From: Anaerolineales bacterium
Lineage (GTDB): Bacteria; Chloroflexota; Anaerolineae; 4572-78; J111
Direction of reading: 5' to 3'
Assembly: GCA_012032575.1 (NCBI GenBank)
Contig: JAAUSP010000440.1
Location: 1-6,526 of the forward strand
DNA: 6,526 nucleotides
In this document: positions 1 to 4,324 of the stretch, one piece after another
How positions within the stretch are numbered: the first letter of the stretch is position 1
How the letters are laid out: each line of letters begins with the position of its first letter
The notes under the pieces: model-generated
What the model was told of the DNA's origin: nothing
Database searches by the model: none
What the model saw: the letters and a program-made list of their open reading frames with translations, nothing else
Position numbers and translations under genes: made by a program

Positions 1-2
1 CT

Positions 3-614
3 ACATCAGCATCAACATCAACAAAGTCTAAGCCTTTGATAATTGCCCATCGTGGTGCTTCCGGCTATCTCCCCGAACACACGTTGGCCGCTTATCAGTT
101 GGCAATCGAGCAGGGAGCCGATTACATCGAACCCGATCTGGTAATGACCAAAGATGGAGTCTTGATTTCTCGCCATGAAAACGAGATTTCGGAGACCACG
201 GATGTGGCCACGGTCTTTCCCGAGCGCAAGGCGACCAAGGTAATCGACGGAGAGCCCATCACCGGTTGGTTCGTGGAGGATTTCACTCTAAAAGAGATCA
301 AGAGGCTCAAAGCGCGTGAGCGACTGTCCTTCAGAAATCAGTCTCATAACGGCTTATACCAAATACCGACATTGACCGAAATTATCGATCTGCTGGCGCA
401 ACAATCGAAAAAGCGGCTCATTTTGGGCGGCGCGCGGGCGACAGGGCCAGAGAACGCGGCGCGTATGCCGGAGCCACCGAGTATTATGCCGGGGTTCTGG
501 CCTGGCCAAAGCTCCCCTGACCGAACGCGCCGCCGCCGCCGAAGGTCAGGCCGATGTGCTAGCCTTACAAGGCAACTATCAGGCTGCTGCCGCCGCCTAC
601 AACCAGGCGATTGA
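3..614 (+). CDS. Glycerophosphodiester phosphodiesterase (GlpQ/GDPD type), N-terminal part, broken
   Basis: The family hydrolyses glycerophosphodiesters to glycerol-3-phosphate and an alcohol, usually outside the cytoplasm. Numbered from the TTG at 36, the protein shows the [12 protein letters not shown] motif (catalytic His5, Arg6), the EPDL metal-binding pair Glu32/Asp34 and the second catalytic His47. The [11 protein letters not shown] and [11 protein letters not shown] segments are also typical. The frame is open to the left edge, reading a Ser/Thr-rich stretch and then KPLIIAHRG. The true start is therefore probably outside the window, possibly with a signal peptide or lipoprotein leader, and TTG 36 need not be used. 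Recognisable family sequence ends at about 417 (QQSKKR). The frame then runs in unrelated Arg-rich residues to a stop at 612-614. About half of the usual TIM barrel is missing, including the expected third metal-ligand Glu, so the product as read should be inactive. Family identity is strong; whether the break is real or an assembly join is open. Confidence 0.8.
   Translation, partial: TSASTSTKSKPLIIAHRGASGYLPEHTLAAYQLAIEQGADYIEPDLVMTKDGVLISRHENEISETTDVATVFPERKATKVIDGEPITGWFVEDFTLKEIKRLKARERLSFRNQSHNGLYQIPTLTEIIDLLAQQSKKRLILGGARATGPENAARMPEPPSIMPGFWPGQSSPDRTRRRRRRSGRCASLTRQLSGCCRRLQPGD
418..450. other. Gene-to-gene junction: phosphodiesterase body meets TPR protein
   Basis: Left of about 418 the phosphodiesterase reads cleanly in one frame. 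Right of about 440 a TPR-like protein reads in another frame. Neither has its missing half here, and no stop, spacer, start codon or ribosome binding site separates them. The sequence at the join is a GC-only run (GGGCGGCGCGCGGGCG). This is the pattern of a deletion fusing two genes or of a false assembly join. The exact breakpoint cannot be fixed by eye. Confidence 0.6.
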
Positions 615-951
615 GTTAGGCAGCCGGGAGGCCGGCGGCAAACAAGCTATTTTGACCGGCCAACTTGAGCTGCTGCTCGAAACCCAGTTTACCCCGACCT
701 TGCAGGGCTGGGCCGAGGGAGCGCGAGCCTGGCTGTTGGCGCAGCAGGGCCAATCGGAGGCAGCGCTCAAGGTGGCCCAGGCCGCCGTTGCCGCGGCCGG
801 GGAGTTTGTCCGCCCGGTCCTGGAGGGGTTGGTCCGAACCTTAACAGCAGAGGAGGCAGTGGGCGCTTATGAGGAATGGCTGGCGCAGTTTGCTCAAATG
901 GTCTTGAGTCAAGGTGCGCAGCCGGCCAATCTGAGCCTGACGAAAAACTGA
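422..951 (+). CDS. TPR-like helical-repeat protein, C-terminal fragment (5' truncated, frameshifted)
   Basis: The clearest piece is the frame ending at the TGA 949-951. It contains a TPR-like motif, [20 protein letters not shown], and a second helical pair around [19 protein letters not shown], within a very Ala/Gln/Leu-rich protein. A GTG at 556 could start a 131-residue protein, but the same frame is open and protein-like from about 502 ([16 protein letters not shown]), and no convincing ribosome binding site precedes the GTG. Just upstream, a different frame (422-520) reads [17 protein letters not shown], which also fits a TPR helix pair and then hits TGA at 518. Adding one base near 500-515 joins the two frames into one continuous repeat protein. 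No start for the combined gene is visible, because it abuts the broken phosphodiesterase. It is probably the tail of a larger TPR protein acting in protein-protein contacts. The specific function cannot be told. Confidence 0.6.
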
Positions 952-1162
952 TTTTTTAATAACCATTTGCTTAAATAGGAATATTGCGGTAGTCTTAATA
1001 TTATCTATGGGAAAGACAAGCCATCAGCGATATTTTCTTTCACCGGTATAGATTTACGCCGTTTTCGTCGCATCATTTTTTCTTCCGGCTCGTGTCTTTT
1101 ATCCAATCCTGTAACCACGCCTGATATTTCGACCGCAGCAGTAAACCTAACAAAATCAACCG
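952..1162. other. Intergenic region, AT-richer, no gene seen
   Basis: This spacer separates the TPR fragment from the zinc-protein unit and is clearly more AT-rich than the flanking coding DNA. It has T runs at 954-959 and around 1075-1082, but no stable hairpin precedes them, so I do not call a terminator. A weak promoter-like pair, TTGCTT at 967-972 with TAGTCT at 990-995, has 17-base spacing but poor matches. A promoter for the 1174 gene is expected somewhere here, but I cannot place it with confidence. Confidence 0.4.
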
Positions 1163-1168
1163 AGGAGG
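1163..1168 (+). promoter_or_regulatory. Ribosome binding site AGGAGG for the zinc-binding protein
   Basis: A perfect AGGAGG core lies five bases before the ATG at 1174. It fixes that start and suggests efficient translation of this small gene. Confidence 0.8.
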
Positions 1169-1173
1169 CGAAT

Positions 1174-1386
1174 ATGGTTTGTCACCAATGTGGTCAGACG
1201 GCTATGGGCGTTTGTAAATTTTGTGGTCGAGGCGTCTGCGCCAATCACCACAGCCAAATGCCTGTTATTCTGGCCGTTTATGTTGGCCGCGCCCAAACAC
1301 CCAAAACCATTGTTGTAGCGGATGCGCTGTGGTGCGGTGTCTGTAAACCGCAGCCGGAGCCTATTCCGATGCCGGAGATTTACTAA
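1174..1386 (+). CDS. Small zinc-binding protein (B-box / DUF2180-like), 70 residues
   Basis: The N-terminus is packed with metal-ligand pairs: Cys3-x2-Cys6, Cys14-x2-Cys17, then Cys22-x2-His25-His26. A further pair, Cys54-x2-Cys57, lies near the C-terminus after a hydrophobic stretch (VILAVYV). The spacing fits a two-zinc treble-clef or B-box-like fold and resembles small prokaryotic DUF2180-type proteins. That family assignment is by motif only. There is no signal peptide or enzymatic motif. The start is set by AGGAGG five bases upstream. The stop TAA overlaps the next gene's ATG by one base (TAATG), so the two are almost certainly translationally coupled. A role as a zinc-dependent adaptor or redox/metal-responsive partner of the winged-helix protein is an inference. 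As a gene it is well supported by the ribosome binding site, the ligand pattern and the coupling. Its function is unknown. Confidence 0.85.
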   Translation: MVCHQCGQTAMGVCKFCGRGVCANHHSQMPVILAVYVGRAQTPKTIVVADALWCGVCKPQPEPIPMPEIY

Positions 1387-1733
1387 TGGGACTATTTGAT
1401 CGTTTGCAGGATGAGTTGGACGCTCGTGGACGGCAAGAAGGTCTTTCTCCGATTGATTTGTTAGACCTCCCCCCCGGCCTGGCCGCCATCGCCAAAAAAA
1501 TTGTCCGCCGCAATGGGATGAGCCTTTCAGAAATCTCTCAGGAAATGAACCAACCCCCTGAAGAAACCCAGGCGATTTTGGACGATTTGGTGGCAAAGGG
1601 GCTAATTCGCCGGGTTGAGGTAAGCGGCGAAGTTTGGTACAAGGCTTTTTTTGCCCGCAAGGCCGATAAAAAACTCTCAACCGGGGTCTGGTCAGCGTTG
1701 GATAATCTCCTGGAGCAGGATAAAGAAGAATAA
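1386..1733 (+). CDS. Winged-helix DNA-binding-like protein, 115 residues
   Basis: An amphipathic N-terminal segment (MGLFDRLQDELDARG) is followed by a winged helix-turn-helix at about residues 29-92. The elements are helix 1 at LAAIAKKIVRRNG, a turn and second helix at SLSEISQEMN, a recognition helix at PEETQAILDDLVAKG, and a two-strand wing at LIRRVEVSGEVWYKAFFA. This is the general architecture of MarR/ArsR/TrmB-like domains, but I do not recognise the exact family. The C-terminal tail ends in a short helix (WSALDNLLEQ) and is acidic. There is no effector domain. GGAG at 1374-1377, eight bases before the ATG, plus the one-base overlap with the zinc-protein gene, support the start and coupled translation. 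It may be a transcription factor for this locus, or a wing domain used for protein contact. Neither is shown by the sequence. Confidence 0.85.
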   Translation: MGLFDRLQDELDARGRQEGLSPIDLLDLPPGLAAIAKKIVRRNGMSLSEISQEMNQPPEETQAILDDLVAKGLIRRVEVSGEVWYKAFFARKADKKLSTGVWSALDNLLEQDKEE

Positions 1734-1820
1734 GAGAACCGGCTGCAAGACAATGTTCACCCACCAAAGCCACATCAACAACAATGAAAAGGTACCGCCG
1801 GGTGTTTAATATTCGGCGAG

Positions 1821-1858
1821 GGTAGCACCCCTTGGAGCGTTAAAGGGGTAAGGTAGCA
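1821..1858. repeat. Hairpin flanked by GGTAGCA direct repeats
   Basis: ACCCCTT at 1827-1833 pairs perfectly with AAGGGGT at 1843-1849 across a nine-base loop. GGTAGCA occurs on both sides, at 1821-1827 and 1852-1858. There is no T run after it, so it is not a standard terminator. It could be a protein-binding site or an RNA element in the ATPase gene leader. Confidence 0.45.
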
Positions 1859-1868
1859 GAATCATAAT
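1840..1868 (+). promoter_or_regulatory. Weak candidate promoter for the MinD/ParA-like gene
   Basis: CATAAT at 1863-1868 matches TATAAT at five of six positions. TTAAAG at 1840-1845 is a poor -35 match at 17-base spacing. If real, transcription would start near 1875 and the heptamer repeat and hairpin would lie in the leader. The -35 overlaps the GGTAGCA-flanked hairpin. Confidence 0.2.
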
Positions 1869-1874
1869 TCCCCT

Positions 1875-1927
1875 GTCTGCCGTCTACCGTCTACGCCCTT
1901 CGGCGCACCCGAAGGGATGCCGTCTAC
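1875..1927. repeat. Degenerate heptamer repeat (TCTRCCG) around an 8-bp hairpin
   Basis: TCTGCCG, TCTACCG and TCTACGC run in tandem at about 1876-1896, and GCCGTCTAC recurs at 1919-1927. Between them CCCTTCGG (1896-1903) pairs with CCGAAGGG (1909-1916) over a five-base loop. Short tandem heptamers of this kind are common between genes in some cyanobacterial and Chloroflexota-type genomes. The hairpin ends 21 bases before the ribosome binding site, so it may affect mRNA stability or translation. No poly-T follows it. Confidence 0.5.
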
Positions 1928-1936
1928 ACTATTTTC

Positions 1937-1943
1937 AGAGGAG
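1937..1943 (+). promoter_or_regulatory. Ribosome binding site AGAGGAG that sets the ATPase start at 1950
   Basis: AGAGGAG lies six bases before the ATG at 1950. An in-frame ATG at 1917 would add eleven residues, but it sits inside the repeat/hairpin region and would place this Shine-Dalgarno inside the gene. The 1950 start also gives the usual MSKIISVHS beginning of MinD-like proteins. Confidence 0.8.
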
Positions 1944-1949
1944 CTACTT

Positions 1950-2702
1950 ATGTCAAAAATTATTTCAGTCCACTCTTTTCGGGGTGGAACAGGCAAATCA
2001 AATACCACCGCCAATATCACCGCACTGCTGGCCGCCCAGGGACTTAAGGTCGGTGTGATTGATACCGACATCCAGTCACCGGGAATTCATGTTTTGTTTG
2101 GGATGGAAGAAGATGACATGGGTCATTCCTTAAACGATTACCTGTGGGGCAAATGCTCCATCGAGGAAACGGCCCACGACGTGACCGCCCGTCTGGGCAA
2201 TATCAAAGGCCAGGTCTTTTTGATCCCGTCCAGCATCAAGGCCGGCGAAATTGCCCGAGTGCTGCGCGAAGGGTACGACGTGGGCCTGCTCAACGATGGC
2301 TTCCACGACCTGGTCGAAAACCTGGGCCTTGATGTGCTGATGATTGACACGCACCCCGGCCTCAACGAGGAAACCCTGCTCTCGATTGCCATCTCCGATG
2401 CGTTGGTTATCATCCTGCGCCCTGATCAGCAGGATTATCAGGGCACCGGCGTCACCGTCGAAGTGGCCCGCAAGCTGAACGTGCCGCGCCTGCTGCTGCT
2501 GGTTAATAAAGTGCCGGAAGTGTTCAACTTTGCCGACGTGCAAAAACGGGTCGAAGAGACCTATAACAGCGAAGTGGCGGCCGTTCTGCCTCACTCCGAC
2601 GAAATGATGGCCCTGGCCAGTGCCGGGATTTTTGCGCTGCGTTACCCGGAACACCGGGTGACTCAGTCCCTCAAACAAGTTGCGGCCAAGTTGATGGCTT
2701 AG
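1950..2702 (+). CDS. MinD/ParA-family ATPase with RGGTGKS P-loop, 250 residues
   Basis: This is a SIMIBI-class ATPase of the MinD/ParA group. These proteins bind ATP as dimers and position cellular cargo or regulate partners at the membrane or nucleoid. Visible elements are a deviant Walker A at residues 10-17 (FRGGTGKS, with Lys16 as the P-loop lysine), a switch I region DTDIQSPG (Asp38, Asp40), and a Walker B-like VLMIDTHPGLNEETL (Asp133). A base-recognition strand LLLLVNKVP (Asn185) follows. The signature lysine at the start of the deviant Walker A (normally KGG) is Arg11. The length is normal for a single-domain MinD-like protein, with no fused receiver or DNA-binding domain and no ParB gene nearby. 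The last residues (VTQSLKQVAAKL) could form a short amphipathic helix like MinD's membrane-targeting tail, but this is weak. A strong hairpin terminator follows within 15 bases. The partner is unknown; the membrane transporter gene downstream is an obvious candidate by position only. Confidence 0.9.
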   Translation: MSKIISVHSFRGGTGKSNTTANITALLAAQGLKVGVIDTDIQSPGIHVLFGMEEDDMGHSLNDYLWGKCSIEETAHDVTARLGNIKGQVFLIPSSIKAGEIARVLREGYDVGLLNDGFHDLVENLGLDVLMIDTHPGLNEETLLSIAISDALVIILRPDQQDYQGTGVTVEVARKLNVPRLLLLVNKVPEVFNFADVQKRVEETYNSEVAAVLPHSDEMMALASAGIFALRYPEHRVTQSLKQVAAKLMA

Positions 2703-2715
2703 ACAGCTTCATGGG

Positions 2716-2805
2716 AAGGCTGAGGCTGAGGCTAAGGCTAAGGCTGGGAACAACGTTAGACCTTTTTTTTCTTTTTTAGCCTTAGCCCCAGTCTTGGCCT
2801 TTTTT
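2716..2805 (+). terminator. Intrinsic terminator built from inverted hexamer repeats
   Basis: Five GGCTRR-type hexamers run in tandem at 2718-2747. Their complement, four TTAGCC-like hexamers, runs at 2776-2799. The 12-base arm at 2730-2741 pairs perfectly with 2776-2787. The stem extends outward to 2718/2799 with several G-U pairs and one A-C mismatch. Six Ts (2800-2805) follow the 3' arm at once, as in a Rho-independent terminator. The loop of about 34 bases is long and itself contains two T-rich runs. It should end transcription of the ATPase gene. The repeat nature of the arms allows several registers. Confidence 0.65.
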
Positions 2806-2848
2806 GTCAGAGAACCTTAAAGGATGGATAGACGCCCCAAAATCGGCT

Positions 2849-4324
2849 ATGACTCGTTTACTCAGCAAACTGTTTAACATTCGCCCCGGCGAATGGCCCC
2901 GCTTGTTGTACCTGTATGTTATCTTTTTTGTCTATATCACCGGGGCAACCTGGGGCGAAACCATTGTCGAGGCCGCCTTTCTTCAGCAAGTCGGTGTGGA
3001 ATACCTGCCCTGGGTGTTTGTAGCCGTAGCGGTGGTCTCCGTCCCGGTGACAGCGGTTTATACTGCCTTTGCCGACCGCATTGCCAACACCAGAGTTGCC
3101 CTGGGAATTTTGGGCCTGGGGCTGCTGGGTATTATTGCTGGTCGCCTGCTGCTGGCCGAGGGCCTGGACCGGGTGGCCTATCCCCTGCTGTACCTGATTA
3201 TGTTTGTCCCTCTGTCTGATATTTTTCTGGTTCACTGGTATACCCTAACCAACAGCTTCTACGACACCCAATCGGCCAAACGAATTGTGCCCATTCTGGC
3301 GACGGCCAGCCGCATTGGCGGGATTCTGGCCGGCCTGAGCATGTTCCTGCTGAACCGCTGGCTGGCTCCGGCCAATATCATTACTGTCTGGTCAAGCACC
3401 ATCATTACCGTGATGCTGATGATTGGGCTGATGCCTTATATCTTTAAAGATGAAAAGACCGCGCTGGAACAGCCCGCCGAGATCAACCCCGGCAGCAAAG
3501 CCGCCAAAAGCCAGGGCCGGCTCTCGTATCTGGACAATATCCGCGAGGGCTATCACTACGTCACCCAATCCCGCTTTTTGCTCTGGATGGCGGTTTCGAC
3601 CCTGCTGTTGATGATGCTGATCCCGTTTTTGGAATTTCGGACCAGCCAGATTTTGCTGGCCGAGTTGGGCACGGCCCAGGCCATCTCTAATTACACCGGC
3701 ACCCTTAACGGCGTAACCAACCTGATCGCCCTGCCGATCCAGCTTTTTTTACTCAGCCGGATTATCGGCTGGATTGGCGTGGGCAATGCCAATCTTATTT
3801 TCCCCATCGGCAATCTGGCCATCACCGGGCTGCTTACCTGGCGGGGGACTCTGTTCACGGCTGCGCTGGCCTATTTTGACCGGAACGCCTTTCGTTCCAC
3901 CTTCCGCAACCCGCCGGACAGTTTGCTTTACAATGCCGTACCTCTGCGGGTCAAAGGCCGGGCGCGGGCCTTTATCGGCGGGCTGGTCGCGCCTCTGGGT
4001 GGACTCTGCGGTGGTCTCCTTTTGTTATTGCCGTTCGCCTCGGCAGTTTGGTTTCTCTCCGCCGGAATTTTGCTGCTGTCGGTGGTCTATCTGGTCAGCA
4101 CCCTGGTCATTCGCAAGCAATACACCCGCGCCCTCATCCAAATGCTGGAGCAGGAGGACTTTTCATTCCTGTTGCTGCAAGAAGCCACCCCTCTCACCGT
4201 GACCGACCCGGCCACCCTCAACACTTTGCGCAAAAAATGGAAGAAAGCACCAGCCACGAGTTCACCATTTTTATGGCCAAGCTCATCAGCCAGATTGGCG
4301 GCAGCGCCTCTATTTCTATCCTGA
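2849..4324 (+). CDS. NTT/AAA-type (nucleotide transporter-like) membrane domain; N-terminal part of a frameshifted transporter-HEAT-cNMP protein
   Basis: This is a polytopic membrane protein with about 12 hydrophobic segments. They lie in two halves separated by a charged cytoplasmic loop (KDEKTALEQ... to ...SYLDNIREGYHYVTQ). The opening RPGEW...TWGETIVEAAFLQ and the late YNAVPLRVKGRARAFIGG...APLGG are features I associate with the ATP:ADP antiporter/NTT (Npt-like) branch related to the major facilitators. The substrate cannot be read from sequence. The start is uncertain. A TTG at 2804 keeps the frame open but lies inside the terminator T-run and has no ribosome binding site. ATG 2849 starts just before the conserved region but also lacks a good site. 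After the last membrane helix the protein reads ALIQMLEQEDFSFLLLQEATPLTV and LNTLRKK. It then changes to a low-quality tail (KKAPATSS...) that stops at 4324, while the next frame continues the expected HEAT domain. The final ~29 codons are therefore probably artefactual, and the gene continues as the 4237 piece. Confidence 0.8.
   Translation: MTRLLSKLFNIRPGEWPRLLYLYVIFFVYITGATWGETIVEAAFLQQVGVEYLPWVFVAVAVVSVPVTAVYTAFADRIANTRVALGILGLGLLGIIAGRLLLAEGLDRVAYPLLYLIMFVPLSDIFLVHWYTLTNSFYDTQSAKRIVPILATASRIGGILAGLSMFLLNRWLAPANIITVWSSTIITVMLMIGLMPYIFKDEKTALEQPAEINPGSKAAKSQGRLSYLDNIREGYHYVTQSRFLLWMAVSTLLLMMLIPFLEFRTSQILLAELGTAQAISNYTGTLNGVTNLIALPIQLFLLSRIIGWIGVGNANLIFPIGNLAITGLLTWRGTLFTAALAYFDRNAFRSTFRNPPDSLLYNAVPLRVKGRARAFIGGLVAPLGGLCGGLLLLLPFASAVWFLSAGILLLSVVYLVSTLVIRKQYTRALIQMLEQEDFSFLLLQEATPLTVTDPATLNTLRKKWKKAPATSSPFLWPSSSARLAAAPLFLS
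4232..4237 (+). other. Frame break in an A6 run joining transporter and HEAT parts
   Basis: The transporter frame reads CGC AAA AAA TGG. The HEAT frame uses the ATG at 4237-4239 overlapping the last A. One extra A would give an unbroken LRKKMEESTSHEFTIFMA, exactly where the helix after the membrane domain should run into the first HEAT repeat. A one-base homopolymer loss (sequencing or genomic) is the simplest reading. A -1 ribosomal slip on C AAA AAA, or independent initiation at ATG 4237, are alternatives. No ribosome binding site precedes that ATG. Confidence 0.65.

Noticed and set aside
527..541. GCC trinucleotide run as a microsatellite
   Set aside because: It is a short run within Ala-coding TPR sequence and is explained by codon use.
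1007..1051. 14-codon ORF in the 952-1173 spacer
   Set aside because: No ribosome binding site, no recognisable features, and too short to support.
1156..1773. 205-codon open frame on the minus strand
   Set aside because: It lies exactly opposite the zinc-protein and winged-helix genes, which have ribosome binding sites, coupling and domain motifs. The antisense protein shows no domain and has a random, Arg/Pro/Leu-rich look.
1917..1949. Upstream in-frame ATG adding eleven residues to the ATPase
   Set aside because: It lies within the repeat and hairpin, has no ribosome binding site, and would bury the good AGAGGAG at 1937-1943 inside the gene.
2130..2678. 182-codon open frame on the minus strand opposite the ATPase gene
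   Set aside because: The plus-strand frame has a complete MinD/ParA fold with all motifs. The antisense frame is the usual shadow of GC-rich codon use.
2761..2777. T-rich run as a separate terminator
   Set aside because: No stable hairpin ends immediately before it. It forms the loop of the larger inverted-repeat hairpin whose own T6 tail is at 2800-2805.
2824..2877. Possible 17-codon leader peptide (ATG 2824, stop 2875-2877) overlapping the transporter start
   Set aside because: No properly spaced ribosome binding site and no regulatory codon pattern. It is most likely chance.
4048..4236. Upstream extension of the HEAT/cNMP frame before ATG 4237
   Set aside because: It overlaps the last membrane helix of the transporter in another frame and reads Pro/His/Arg-rich nonsense. 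Family-like sequence starts only at MEESTSHEF.
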